The notes: generated by a model not told the origin, from the letters alone. Shown: positions 8,518 through 16,807, counted from the first letter of the stretch. The stretch: DNA of 39,067 nucleotides from Sphingomonadaceae bacterium (GCA_016000085.1 JAECRT010000004.1:1-39067); one strand, 5' to 3'. A program made the numbers and translations.

Positions 8518-8620
8518 TAAGAAATACCCCTGTTGCAGTTTCGGGCTGTCGACCATGGGTCGCGCCCCTTGCACGGTGGGGTTGGCAGAGAAGAATGACG
8601 CTCAAACGGCGACACAGCGT

Positions 8621-8640
8621 ATCCATCATGAAAGATGGAT
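8621..8640. repeat. Perfect inverted repeat between divK and phoX
   Basis: ATCCATC and GATGGAT flank a 6-base centre. There is no T tract, so an operator or mRNA hairpin is more likely than a terminator. It touches the candidate Pho box. Confidence 0.5.
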
Positions 8641-8656
8641 GACGAAATGATGACTT
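8639..8656 (-). promoter_or_regulatory. Candidate Pho box upstream of phoX
   Basis: On the minus strand AAGTCAT-CATT-TCGTCAT matches the PhoB box design of two CTGTCAT heptamers separated by 4 bases. Each heptamer agrees at 5 of 7 positions, including the GTCAT core. It lies 122 bases before the phoX ATG. A further GTCATTC occurs nearer the gene, at about 8594-8600. Confidence 0.5.
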
Positions 8657-8669
8657 TGTTGCCTGGTCG

Positions 8670-9032
8670 TTACAGCAGCGCGTTGACCTGCTCAACGAAG
8701 CGCATCACCGAGATGGGCTTGGACACATAGGCCTGCGCGCCCGCTGCGCGAATCCGGTCCTCGTCCCCCTTTCCAGCATAGGCGGTGACGGCCATGATCG
8801 GCACATGGTTGAGCCGTTCGTCACCCTTGAGCGAGATAATGAGGTCCAGCCCGCTGACATGGGGCAGGTGAATGTCGGTGATGACCAGGTCGGGCATAAA
8901 GGCCAGCGCCTGCGCCAGCACATCCCGCCCGTCGCCCAGCGGCAGCACTTCATGGCCATGGGCGCGCAGCAGGTCGCAAAAAAGTTTGAGATTGAGTTCG
9001 TTGTCCTCGACAACGAGCACACGCTTTGCCAC
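8670..9032 (-). CDS. divK: DivK single-domain response regulator
   Basis: This is a 120-residue stand-alone receiver domain. Asp10 forms the acidic pocket, Asp53 (LVITDIHLP) is the phosphoacceptor, and Thr83 and Lys105 complete the active site. The opening RVLVVEDNELNLKLF and the C-terminal KPISVMRFVEQV are characteristic of alphaproteobacterial DivK. DivK is phosphorylated by PleC/DivJ-type kinases and controls CtrA through DivL and CckA. The start codon is GTG at 9032. A divergent DUF3572 gene lies 64 bases away, a common neighbour of divK in this group. No pleD follows; phoX comes next instead. Confidence 0.9.
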   Translation of the reverse strand: MAKRVLVVEDNELNLKLFCDLLRAHGHEVLPLGDGRDVLAQALAFMPDLVITDIHLPHVSGLDLIISLKGDERLNHVPIMAVTAYAGKGDEDRIRAAGAQAYVSKPISVMRFVEQVNALL

Positions 9033-9096
9033 CTGTCACCCACATTTTGTAGAGATGAAGCGCCTTGCCCGACTGCTTCCTGCTGAAAGCTGTATA

Positions 9097-9384
9097 ATGC
9101 GACCCGACACATCGAATGGCAAGCAGGATAGCGGCCCGGAAGCCGCGACTTTGGCGCTGATGGCGCTGGGCTGGATATTGAGCGACGGGGCGCGGGCAGA
9201 CCGGCTGCTGGCGCTGACCGGGCTGGACGCCGACGCGCTGCGCGCGGGCGTCGGCAATCCGGCGATACTGGGCGCGGTGCTGGCCTTTCTGGCCGATCAC
9301 GAGCCGGACCTGATCGCCTGCGCCGAGGCGATCGACACCACGCCCGCCGCGCTGATCGCGGCACAGGAGAGATTGACCCGATGA
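9097..9384 (+). CDS. DUF3572 family protein
   Basis: This small helical protein has 95 residues from the ATG at 9097. An in-frame ATG at 9055 would add 14 residues, and neither has a clear ribosome binding site. The core (ATLALMALGWILSD, then DRLLALTGLDADALRAG) matches the DUF3572 family found beside divK in many alphaproteobacteria. The function is unknown. It has no signal or membrane segment. Its stop overlaps the HAD gene start as ATGA. The divergent placement suggests a promoter region shared with divK, within about 64 bases. Confidence 0.82.
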   Translation: MRPDTSNGKQDSGPEAATLALMALGWILSDGARADRLLALTGLDADALRAGVGNPAILGAVLAFLADHEPDLIACAEAIDTTPAALIAAQERLTR

Positions 9385-10037
9385 CCCGCCCCCTCATCAT
9401 CACCGATTGCGACGAGGTGCTGTTGCACATGGTCGTGCCGTTCCGCGCATGGCTGGACGAAACCCACGCCGTGCATTTCGACATGCGCGAGCGCGGCTTT
9501 GCCGAAGCGTTGCGGCACAAGGATAGCGGCGTCGTGCTGGAGCGCGAACTGGTGTGGGAGTTGCTGGTCGGGTTTTTCGACACCGAAATGTATCGGCAGG
9601 CACCGATCGAGGGCGCGCTGGCGGCCATGGCCCGGCTGTCGCAGGTGGCAGATATCGTCGTGCTCACCAATATCGGCGAGCGGCATCACCAGCTGCGCAT
9701 CGAGCAATTGGCCGCCCATGGACTGAACCTGCCGGTCCACTGGAACAGCGGGGCGAAGGGTCGCCGGTTCGCCCGTATCGTCGCGGACCATCAGCCCAGC
9801 GTGACGCTGTTCATCGACGATCTGGCCGAACATCATGAATCGGTCGCGCGCCATGTACCCGATGCCTGGCGATTGCATATGGTCGGCGAACCGGAAATCG
9901 CGGCAGATGTCGATGACGCCGCCCATGCCCATGCCCGCATCGACGATTGGGCGCGGGCCGAACAGTGGATTATGGACCGACTGGCGCAAGGGCCGGCCCC
10001 GACCGAAACGCTTTTAACGCAAGGAACCCCATCATGA
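9381..10037 (+). CDS. HAD-superfamily hydrolase
   Basis: This protein has 218 residues. HAD motif I is DCDEV with nucleophile Asp9 and acid/base Asp11, motif II is the LTNIGE stretch with its threonine, a lysine in SGAKGRR can serve as motif III, and motif IV is FIDDLAEHH. The insert between motifs I and II is helical, as in type C1 phosphatases. Substrates of such enzymes are small phosphate esters and cannot be told from sequence. It overlaps both neighbours by ATGA, so it is translated as part of the DUF3572-RidA unit. Confidence 0.85.
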   Translation: MTRPLIITDCDEVLLHMVVPFRAWLDETHAVHFDMRERGFAEALRHKDSGVVLERELVWELLVGFFDTEMYRQAPIEGALAAMARLSQVADIVVLTNIGERHHQLRIEQLAAHGLNLPVHWNSGAKGRRFARIVADHQPSVTLFIDDLAEHHESVARHVPDAWRLHMVGEPEIAADVDDAAHAHARIDDWARAEQWIMDRLAQGPAPTETLLTQGTPS

Positions 10038-10498
10038 GCATCGAAGCCCGCCTGACCGAACTCGGCATCACCCTGCCCGTCGCCGCTGCGCCGGTCGCCG
10101 CCTATGTCTCCACCGTGGAAGCGGGCGGGATGCTGCATATTTCCGGGCAGATTTCGCTTGGCCCCGACGGGCTGATGACCGGCCGCCTCGGCAAGGATCG
10201 CGAGCTGGATTATGGCGTCGCGGCCGCGCGCATCTGTGGCCTCAACCTCATCGCCCAGATGAAAGCGGCGCTGGGCAGCCTCGACCGGGTCGAACGGATC
10301 GTCAAGCTAGGCGCGTTCATCAGCAGTGCGCCCAGCTTCACCGACCAGCCCAAGGTCGCCAACGGCGCATCCGAACTGATGGTCGAAGTGTTCGGCGAGG
10401 CCGGCAAGCACGCCCGCAGCGCGGTGGGCGTGCCTGTGCTGCCGCTGGGCGCGGTGGTGGAAATCGACGCGATCGTCCTCGTCAGGCCCGCGGCCTGA
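10034..10498 (+). CDS. RidA/YjgF-family enamine/imine deaminase
   Basis: This protein has 154 residues from the ATG that overlaps the HAD stop. It is a RidA-fold protein of the longer, YjgF-like subgroup. The substrate-binding arginine is in HARSAVGV and the conserved glutamate in VVEIDAIV near the C-terminus, so the two residues needed for 2-aminoacrylate hydrolysis are present. RidA proteins form trimers in the cytoplasm and remove reactive enamines made by PLP enzymes. The link with HAD and phosphodiesterase genes is conserved genomic context rather than an obvious pathway. Confidence 0.9.
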   Translation: MSIEARLTELGITLPVAAAPVAAYVSTVEAGGMLHISGQISLGPDGLMTGRLGKDRELDYGVAAARICGLNLIAQMKAALGSLDRVERIVKLGAFISSAPSFTDQPKVANGASELMVEVFGEAGKHARSAVGVPVLPLGAVVEIDAIVLVRPAA

Positions 10499-10502
10499 CA
10501 AT

Positions 10503-11249
10503 TTGGGTATATCCGGCCTGCGGCCTGACCTGACTTTCCTGACCGACCGCCCCTTCGCCCATCGTGGGTTGCATGGGCCGGGGGGCAGTGAACATGGCCC
10601 TGCCGAGAATGGGATGGCGGCGTTCGACGCCGCCATCGCCGCCGGTTTCGGCATCGAATGCGATGTGCGGGCGAGCCGGGATGGCGTCGCCTTCGTATTT
10701 CATGACGCGCAGTTGGGGCGGATGACGGGCCTGCCCGGCGCGGTCGATGACCATGCAGCGGCGCAACTGGACGCGATGGCGCTGGCCGATGGCGGCCCCC
10801 TGCCCCGGCTGACCGCCCTGCTGGCGCGGTGCGCCGATACCGTGCCGCTGCTGGTCGAGATCAAGGCACAGGGCCGTGCGATCGAGCCGATCTGTGCCGC
10901 CGTTGCCCATGATCTGAGCGGAGGCGCAAAAGGGCGGGTAGCGGTGATGTCGTTCAATCCCTTTGCCATGCACTGGTTCCGGCGGCACGCGCCCAGGATC
11001 GTGCGCGGGCTGGTCGTGACGCAGCAGGGCAAGGGGCAGATGCGCGGCGTAATCGAACGCGCCCTTGCACTTTGGCTGACGAAGCCCGATTTTATCGCCT
11101 GTGACATTCGCGACCTGCCATCATCCTTTGCAAACCGCGTCCGTCGGCGGGGCTTACCCGTGCTGACATGGACCGTACGTTCCCCGGACGAGCGCGCCCG
11201 CGCCGCCGCTCATGCCGACCAGATCATCTTCGAGCGCATGGATGACTGA
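10503..11249 (+). CDS. Glycerophosphodiester phosphodiesterase, UgpQ-like
   Basis: This 248-residue GDPD TIM barrel shows the catalytic set: His20-Arg21 (AHRG), Glu35-Asn36, Glu52-x-Asp54 (IECDV) and His67-Asp68. It hydrolyses glycerophosphodiesters to sn-glycerol 3-phosphate and an alcohol. No signal peptide is seen, so it acts in the cytoplasm on imported or recycled diesters. The frame has no ATG or GTG before the first motif; TTG at 10503, 5 bases after the ridA stop, is the best available start, with no strong ribosome binding site. The stop lies inside the next gene, which starts 8 bases earlier in another frame. Confidence 0.88.
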   Translation: MGISGLRPDLTFLTDRPFAHRGLHGPGGSEHGPAENGMAAFDAAIAAGFGIECDVRASRDGVAFVFHDAQLGRMTGLPGAVDDHAAAQLDAMALADGGPLPRLTALLARCADTVPLLVEIKAQGRAIEPICAAVAHDLSGGAKGRVAVMSFNPFAMHWFRRHAPRIVRGLVVTQQGKGQMRGVIERALALWLTKPDFIACDIRDLPSSFANRVRRRGLPVLTWTVRSPDERARAAAHADQIIFERMDD

Positions 11250-12375
11250 CGCCGTCGCGCGCATCGCTGCAGGCGTCGCGGACCTGCCCCGCGACCAATG
11301 GGACGCCTGCGCAGGCAGCGGCAACCCCTTCGTGAGCTGGGATTTCCTGACCGCGCTGGAGCGATCGGGCAGCGTGGGCGAAGGAACGGGATGGCAGCCG
11401 CTGCCGCTGCTGATCGACGGGCCGGACGGGCGCATCGCGGCAGCCGCGCCGCTCTATGCCAAGAGCCACAGCCAGGGCGAATATGTGTTCGACCATGGCT
11501 GGGCCGATGCGTGGGAACGGGCGGGCGGGCGCTATTATCCCAAGATGCAGATCGCCGCGCCCTTTTCCCCGGTACCCGGCCCCCGTCTGTTGCTGCGCGA
11601 TCCGTCGCTGGGTCCGGCGCTGATCGCGGCGATCGAGACGCTGGTGGACCGCAACCGGCTGTCGTCGGCGCACGCGACCTTCATCGATGCCGATCAGGTG
11701 GCGTTGTTCGAGGCGGCGGGCTGGCTGATTCGAGAGGATAGCCAGTTTCACTGGACCAATCGCGGCTATGCCAGCTTCGACGATTTCCTGAACGACCTGT
11801 CGAGCGCCAAGCGCAAGAATATCCGCAAGGAACGCGCGCGGGCGGTCGAGGGGCTGGAGATCGTCCACCTGACCGGCAGCGACCTGACCGAAGCGCATTG
11901 GGACATATTCTGGCGATTTTATCAGGATACCGGCGCGCGCAAATGGGGACAGCCCTATCTGACCCGGCACTTTTTCTCGCTATTGGGGGAGACGATGGCC
12001 GACCGGACGTGGTTGATTCTGGCGCTGCGTGACGGCCAGGCGATTGCCGGAGCGCTCAACCTGATGGGCGCGGATACGCTATATGGTCGCTATTGGGGGT
12101 GCATCGAAGAGGTGCCGAACCTGCATTTCGAGCTATGCTATTATCAGGCGATCGACGTCGCCATCGCACGCGGCCTTCGCCGGGTCGAGGCGGGCGCACA
12201 AGGCGGGCACAAACTGGCGCGGGGTTATGCCCCCGAACCCACATGGTCCGCCCATCATATCCCCAATGCCAGCTTTCGCCGGGCAATCGCCGATTTTCTG
12301 GCGGCCGAACGCGCAGGCGTGCAGCAGGACCGGGAATGGTTGATCGAACGCACGCCCTTCAGGAAGGGCGGATAG
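11242..12375 (+). CDS. FemAB-like (DUF482) GNAT acyltransferase
   Basis: This protein has 378 residues from the ATG at 11242, 8 bases before the phosphodiesterase stop. It belongs to the DUF482/FemAB-like group (COG3146) of double-GNAT proteins. Supporting stretches are SSAKRKNIRKERARAVE, the FYQDTGARKWGQPYLTRHFF segment and the C-terminal EAGAQGGHKLARGY. FemAB relatives transfer amino acids from aminoacyl-tRNA to peptidoglycan stems. For DUF482 the acceptor is not known, so "peptidoglycan biosynthesis" would be a guess. It is the last gene of the DUF3572-HAD-RidA-GDPD run. A nested inverted repeat follows its stop. Confidence 0.82.
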   Translation: MTDAVARIAAGVADLPRDQWDACAGSGNPFVSWDFLTALERSGSVGEGTGWQPLPLLIDGPDGRIAAAAPLYAKSHSQGEYVFDHGWADAWERAGGRYYPKMQIAAPFSPVPGPRLLLRDPSLGPALIAAIETLVDRNRLSSAHATFIDADQVALFEAAGWLIREDSQFHWTNRGYASFDDFLNDLSSAKRKNIRKERARAVEGLEIVHLTGSDLTEAHWDIFWRFYQDTGARKWGQPYLTRHFFSLLGETMADRTWLILALRDGQAIAGALNLMGADTLYGRYWGCIEEVPNLHFELCYYQAIDVAIARGLRRVEAGAQGGHKLARGYAPEPTWSAHHIPNASFRRAIADFLAAERAGVQQDREWLIERTPFRKGG

Positions 12376-12376
12376 A

Positions 12377-12420
12377 GCATTTTCAAAGCAGGTGGTCACA
12401 CCTGCGGACTCGGAAAATGC
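12377..12420. repeat. Nested inverted repeat between convergent genes
   Basis: The outer arms GCATTTTC (12377-12384) and GAAAATGC (12413-12420) enclose an inner perfect hairpin GCAGGTG-GTCA-CACCTGC (12388-12405). It begins right after the FemAB-like stop. It may end transcription on both sides, or be a dispersed REP-like element. I see no second copy in the window. Confidence 0.7.
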
Positions 12421-12439
12421 GTCGAATCAAACGCTCGGA

Positions 12440-12736
12440 TCAGGCGGCGCGAAGCTGTGTCGCGACGATCCAGGCGCGGGCCTGGCGCTGGGCTTCGGCG
12501 ATTTCGCGCGCGGTCATTTCTTCCGCGATTTCCGCGCGCATCGTCTGTCCCTGTTCGCTGCCACTGCGGGCGGCCAGGTTGAACCATTTATGGGCTTCGA
12601 TCAGGTCGATGGGCAGATCGCCCGTGCCGCAGCTATAGGCCACGCCGAGGTCAAAACAGGCCTCCCCCGATCCGCTTGCCGCCCGCGACATGCGGCTGTC
12701 CAATATAAATTGCGCGCTCTTGATGCTGTTGCCCAT
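12440..12736 (-). CDS. Small Sel1-repeat protein
   Basis: This is a 98-residue protein. Residues about 25-60 form a Sel1-like (TPR-related) repeat: EACFDLGVAYSCG followed by DLIEAHKWFNLAARSG. The C-terminal half is a charged helix (RAEIAEEMTAREIAEAQRQARAW). Sel1 repeats mediate protein-protein contacts; a single repeat suggests an adaptor-sized protein. There is no signal peptide, so it is probably cytoplasmic. An AGGGA site lies 8 bases before the ATG at 12736. It is convergent with the FemAB-like gene across the nested repeat and divergent from the exporter. Confidence 0.75.
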   Translation of the reverse strand: MGNSIKSAQFILDSRMSRAASGSGEACFDLGVAYSCGTGDLPIDLIEAHKWFNLAARSGSEQGQTMRAEIAEEMTAREIAEAQRQARAWIVATQLRAA

Positions 12737-12964
12737 GACCTGTTTCCCTTTTCCTCATCTAACTCAACGGATGAATCACCCCTTTTTCACGAAGGACAGA
12801 TTTGACCGGCGGGAGATAAGAAATGGTTAACGGAAAATCGGCGGATACGACCAAAGCATAAGCTATTCCGGGCAAAAGGAAGGTTAACACCGCTTCACAA
12901 GCGTAACGATAGATCGAAAGATAAAAGCTGGCATCGGGAGATCATTATCCCCATAGCCGCCGCC

Positions 12965-14239
12965 ATGGCCCAAACTGCTTCCCAATCCGTCACTTCCGCC
13001 GAAAAGGACATTGGTTTCCGGGAGTTCGTGATGCTGTGCGCGTGCCTGATGGCCATGAATGCACTGTCGATCGATCCGATGCTGCCCGCGTTGCCCGCGA
13101 TCGGCCGGGACCTGGCGATTCCGCACCCCAATGACCGGCAGCTCATCATCAGCCTCTATTTTATGGGACTGGGCCTGGGGTCATTGCTGTTCGGCGTGAT
13201 GTCCGACCGATACGGGCGCAAGCGCGTTGTGGGCGGCACGATGGTGCTGTTCATCATCTCGTCGGTGGCCTGCGCGAGCGCGCATAGCTTCGTCATGCTG
13301 CTGGTCGCCCGCACCTGCGCCGGTTTCTTCGCGGGGGCGAGCCGCGTCGTCACGGTCGGCATCGTGCGCGACCGCTTTCGCGGCGATGCGATGGCGCGAG
13401 TCATGTCGCTGATCTTCGCCGTATTCATGTTGATCCCCGTGATAGCGCCCAGCTTTGGTCAGGCGATATTGTGGATCGCGCCATGGCGCTGGATCTTCTG
13501 GGCGCTGGCGATTCTGGCGACCCTGATCCTACTATGGATGCTGGTGCGGATGCCCGAAACGCTGCGGCCCGAAAACCGGATACGGATTACTGTAGGCACG
13601 CTGGTCGAGACCATCGGCACGATCATCCGCACGCGCAGTTCGATCGGCTATATGCTGGCGAGCGGCGTGGTGATGGGCAGCCTGGTCGGCTTCATCCTGT
13701 CGATCCAGCAGATCTTTTTCGACGTGTTCGATGCGCAGACCTTTTTCCCGATCGGCTTTGCCATCATTGCCGGGTCGATGGGGATGGGTAGCCTGATCAA
13801 CAGCCGTCTGGTGTCGCGCTTTGGCGCGCGACGGCTGAGTCAGGGCGCGCTGATCATGTTCGCCCTGATCGCGCTGGTGCATCTGACCATCATCCTGTCA
13901 GGCCAGGAAACCATCGTGACATTCATGGTGCTTCAGGCGTTGTCGATGATGACCGTGGCGTTCACCGCGTCCAATTTCAGCGCCATTTCGATGGAGCCAT
14001 TCTCAACGGGGGCAGGCATGGCCTCCTCCTTTCAGGCGTTCCTGACGACCGCTGTGTCGAGCGCATTGGGCATGATCATCGGCGGGGCTTTCAACGGCAC
14101 GACGCTGCCGCTGACGTTCGGTATGCTGATGCTGGGCGCGCTATCGTTCCTGATCCTGATCTGGGCCGAGCGCGGGCGGATGTTTACCCGGCCGAATAAT
14201 GCAGCCCTGCGCGAGGTCGAACTCGACGCCCTGCACTGA
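12965..14239 (+). CDS. MFS drug exporter, Bcr/CflA type
   Basis: This 424-residue protein has 12 hydrophobic segments. MFS motif A (GVMSDRYGRKR) lies between segments 2 and 3, at about residues 77-87. The early Asp in ALSIDPMLPALPAIGRDL and the ARTCAGFFAGASRVV segment are typical of the Bcr/CflA drug:H+ antiporter family. It should export small hydrophobic or cationic compounds across the inner membrane using the proton gradient. The actual substrate is not predictable. No regulator gene is adjacent. The 228 bases upstream, shared with the divergent Sel1 gene, hold both promoters, but I cannot mark a confident element there. Confidence 0.92.
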   Translation: MAQTASQSVTSAEKDIGFREFVMLCACLMAMNALSIDPMLPALPAIGRDLAIPHPNDRQLIISLYFMGLGLGSLLFGVMSDRYGRKRVVGGTMVLFIISSVACASAHSFVMLLVARTCAGFFAGASRVVTVGIVRDRFRGDAMARVMSLIFAVFMLIPVIAPSFGQAILWIAPWRWIFWALAILATLILLWMLVRMPETLRPENRIRITVGTLVETIGTIIRTRSSIGYMLASGVVMGSLVGFILSIQQIFFDVFDAQTFFPIGFAIIAGSMGMGSLINSRLVSRFGARRLSQGALIMFALIALVHLTIILSGQETIVTFMVLQALSMMTVAFTASNFSAISMEPFSTGAGMASSFQAFLTTAVSSALGMIIGGAFNGTTLPLTFGMLMLGALSFLILIWAERGRMFTRPNNAALREVELDALH

Positions 14240-14265
14240 CCGCAGCGCGTCACGGACCCCAACGA

Positions 14266-14293
14266 AAAACGGGGCGGTCGCCCGCCCCGTTTT
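14266..14293. terminator. Bidirectional rho-independent terminator
   Basis: A perfect 12-bp stem AAAACGGGGCGG / CCGCCCCGTTTT with a TCGC loop sits between the convergent exporter and permease genes. Both strands end in a T run. Confidence 0.95.
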
Positions 14294-14299
14294 CATGGA

Positions 14300-15862
14300 T
14301 CAGGCGTCCTGCCCGCCCGGCGTCGGTGCGCCCGGCATGGGCGGCACCGGCTGGGGCGGAATGCCCTCCCCATCTTCCGCCACATCCACCACGCCGCGCC
14401 CGACATGGCTGCGGCTGCGGCTATAGCCGAAATAGACCAGCAGGCCGACCGTGGCCCAGCCCACGAACATCAGCTTGGTTTCGACGCCCAGGCTCCAGAA
14501 GAGATAGAGGCAGCCGAGGATCGCGATCGGCGCGGTCACCATGATCGCGGGGGTGCGGAACGGACGGGCGCGGCCCGGATCGGTCTTGCGCAATTGCATC
14601 ACGGCGATGGACACCGCGGCGAAGGCGAACAGCGTCCCCGAATTGGAGATGTCCGCCAGGATGCCAACCGGGAAGAAGGCGGCGAACAGCGCCACGAAGA
14701 TGCCGGTCAGGATGGTGATGACATGCGGCGTCTTGTAGGTGGGATGCACCTTCGAGAAGACGGCGGGGAGCAGGCCATCGCGGCTCATGACGAAGAAGAT
14801 GCGGGTCTGGCCGAACATCATCATCAGGATGACCGACGGCAGAGCGAGGCCAGCGGCAAGGCCGAGCAGGTTGCCGATCTGGGGCCAGCCGATTTCGCGC
14901 AGGGTCCAGGCCAGCGCTTCCTTCGAGCAGGTGACCGCTTCGGTGCCAGCAGCGGCGAGGGCGGCGCATTGCTGCGACAGGGCGGCCGAACCGGGGGCCA
15001 GCACTTCGCCGCCCGGACCCGCGACCGGCTGTGCGCCGACCGTGCCGATGACGCCGGCAGCAACCAGCATGTAGAAGACGGTGCAGATGCCGAGCGAACC
15101 GATCAGGCCGATCGGCATGTTGCGTTGCGGGTTCTTGGTTTCTTCAGCGGCGGTCGAAACGGCGTCGAAGCCGACATAGGCGAAGAAGATCGAGGCGGCG
15201 GCCGCCGAAATGCCCGAAAAGCCGAGCGGGGCGAAGGGGGTGAACTTGTCCATGTTGATGACCGGCAGCGCCAGCACGATGAACAGCGTCAGCGCGGCGA
15301 CCTTGATGAGGACCAGCACGGCATTGACGGTTGCGCTTTCCTTGGTGCCGATGACCAGCAGCCAGGTCACGAGGCCCGCAATCAGCATCGCAGGCAGATT
15401 GACCATGCCGCCGTCAAACGGGCCGCGCGTCAAAAGATCGGGAATGTCGAGGTGGAACGTATGTTCTATGAGGCCCACGACATAGCCGGACCAACCGACC
15501 GACACAGCCCCCGCCGCGACCGCATATTCCAGGATCAGCGCCCAGCCGACCATCCAGGCGATCAGTTCGCCCATCACCGCATAGCTGTAGGTGTAAGCGG
15601 AACCGGACACCGGCACCATCGCCGCCATTTCGGCATAGCAGAGCGCGGCCACGGCGCAGACGAAACCGGCGATGACGAAGCTGAGCATCATGCCCGGCCC
15701 TGCCTTCTGCGCGGCTTCGGCCGTCAGCACGAAAATGCCGGTGCCGATGACCGCGCCGATGCCCAGCATCGTCAGCTGGAACGCGCCCAGCGAGCGATGC
15801 AGCGATTTCTTCTCGGCCGTCGCCAATATGGCGTCGAGAGGCTTTACGCGCCCGAATATCAT
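14300..15862 (-). CDS. APC-superfamily amino-acid permease (CAT-like)
   Basis: This 520-residue protein has at least 12 membrane segments. The substrate-binding signature GIGAVIGTGIFVLT in segment 1 and FFAYVGFDAVSTAAEETKNP in segment 6 identify the cationic amino-acid transporter-like branch of the APC family. A roughly 60-residue periplasmic loop with a cysteine pair (residues about 290-345) separates segments 7 and 8. The C-terminal 40 residues are a Pro/Gly-rich cytoplasmic tail. It imports amino acids across the inner membrane; specificity is unknown. The ATG has AGAGG about 7 bases upstream. The terminator just beyond its stop makes this a single-gene unit. Confidence 0.92.
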   Translation of the reverse strand: MIFGRVKPLDAILATAEKKSLHRSLGAFQLTMLGIGAVIGTGIFVLTAEAAQKAGPGMMLSFVIAGFVCAVAALCYAEMAAMVPVSGSAYTYSYAVMGELIAWMVGWALILEYAVAAGAVSVGWSGYVVGLIEHTFHLDIPDLLTRGPFDGGMVNLPAMLIAGLVTWLLVIGTKESATVNAVLVLIKVAALTLFIVLALPVINMDKFTPFAPLGFSGISAAAASIFFAYVGFDAVSTAAEETKNPQRNMPIGLIGSLGICTVFYMLVAAGVIGTVGAQPVAGPGGEVLAPGSAALSQQCAALAAAGTEAVTCSKEALAWTLREIGWPQIGNLLGLAAGLALPSVILMMMFGQTRIFFVMSRDGLLPAVFSKVHPTYKTPHVITILTGIFVALFAAFFPVGILADISNSGTLFAFAAVSIAVMQLRKTDPGRARPFRTPAIMVTAPIAILGCLYLFWSLGVETKLMFVGWATVGLLVYFGYSRSRSHVGRGVVDVAEDGEGIPPQPVPPMPGAPTPGGQDA

Positions 15863-16005
15863 GAAGACCTCTTATTTCCCTTGCCCGGCGCACCACAGGG
15901 CGCACCCCTTTTGCTATGGAAAGCGAGACTATCGCCTAATCTGCTGCGCGCAAGTATGTTGCGTGGTGATGACATGAAGTGCGGTGGTCAGATGGAGGCA
16001 AGTGC

Positions 16006-16767
16006 GTGATCGAACTGTTGAAGGCGCAAGGACTGGAGGGGGTTTCCCATGGTTTTGCGGGGCGCCGGGGTGGCGTGTCCACGGGCCTGTATGCCGGGTT
16101 GAATGTCGGTCTGGGTTCGGATGACGATCGCTCCGCAATCCTGCGCAACCGCGATCTGGCACGCGATGCGGTGCTCCCCGGCGCGACGCTGGTGACGGTG
16201 CGACAGGTTCATTCCCCCGATGTCGTGACGGTGACGGCAGGAATCGCGGAGGAAGACAGGCCAGCGGCCGACGCGCTGGTGACCGACCGACCCGGTTTGG
16301 TGCTGGGCATATTGACCGCCGATTGCGTGCCGGTGCTGTTTGCAGACGAACAGGCCGGCGTGGTCGGTGCAGCCCATGCAGGCTGGAAGGGCGCGCTGGC
16401 GGGCGTGACCGATGGAACGATCGCGGCGATGGAAGCGCTGGGCGCGGACCGGGCGCGCATCGCCTGCGCGATCGGACCATGCATCGGCCGGGCATCCTAT
16501 GAGGTGACCGAAGCGTTCGCTGTGCCGTTCGAGGCGGAGGATGCCGACAATGCGCGCTTCTTTTCAGCCGGGCGGGCGGGGCATTGTCAGTTCGACATCG
16601 CCGCTTATGTCGCTACGCGCCTGGCGCGCGCGGGCATCGGGCGAATCGCGCTGCTGGACGAGGACACCTATAGCCAGCCGGATCGCTTTTTCAGCTATCG
16701 CCGGTCATGCCATCAGGCCGAACCGGGCTATGGGCGACAGATGTCGATGATCGCGCTGGCGGGCTGA
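16006..16767 (+). CDS. pgeF: PgeF/YlmD multicopper-oxidase-like protein, purine nucleosidase/peptidoglycan editing factor
   Basis: This protein has 253 residues from the GTG at 16006, chosen because GGAGG (15994-15998) lies 7 bases upstream; a longer GTG start at 15979 lacks such a site. The three metal ligands are His69 (RQVHS), Cys107 (TADCVPV) and His124 (AAHAGWKG), matching the spacing of the E. coli protein. GPCIGRASYEV completes the signature. Family members act on purine nucleosides, and in E. coli the loss of PgeF lets L-Ser enter peptidoglycan in place of L-Ala. The protein is cytoplasmic. It is divergent from the permease and convergent with bamE. Confidence 0.92.
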   Translation: MIELLKAQGLEGVSHGFAGRRGGVSTGLYAGLNVGLGSDDDRSAILRNRDLARDAVLPGATLVTVRQVHSPDVVTVTAGIAEEDRPAADALVTDRPGLVLGILTADCVPVLFADEQAGVVGAAHAGWKGALAGVTDGTIAAMEALGADRARIACAIGPCIGRASYEVTEAFAVPFEAEDADNARFFSAGRAGHCQFDIAAYVATRLARAGIGRIALLDEDTYSQPDRFFSYRRSCHQAEPGYGRQMSMIALAG

Positions 16768-16781
16768 AAGACTGGCGGGTT

Positions 16782-16805
16782 GGCGCGCGTTTCCGCGCGC
16801 GCGCC
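16782..16805. terminator. GC-rich hairpin between convergent pgeF and bamE
   Basis: GGCGCGCG (16782-16789) can pair with CGCGCGCC (16798-16805). There is no T tract on either strand, so termination is uncertain. Confidence 0.35.
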
Positions 16806-16807
16806 GA

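Noticed and set aside
14405..16009. 534-codon open frame opposite the amino-acid permease
   Set aside because: The hydrophobic codons of the permease read in reverse give Asp-, Gly- and Arg-rich sequence with no domain. It also crosses the permease promoter.
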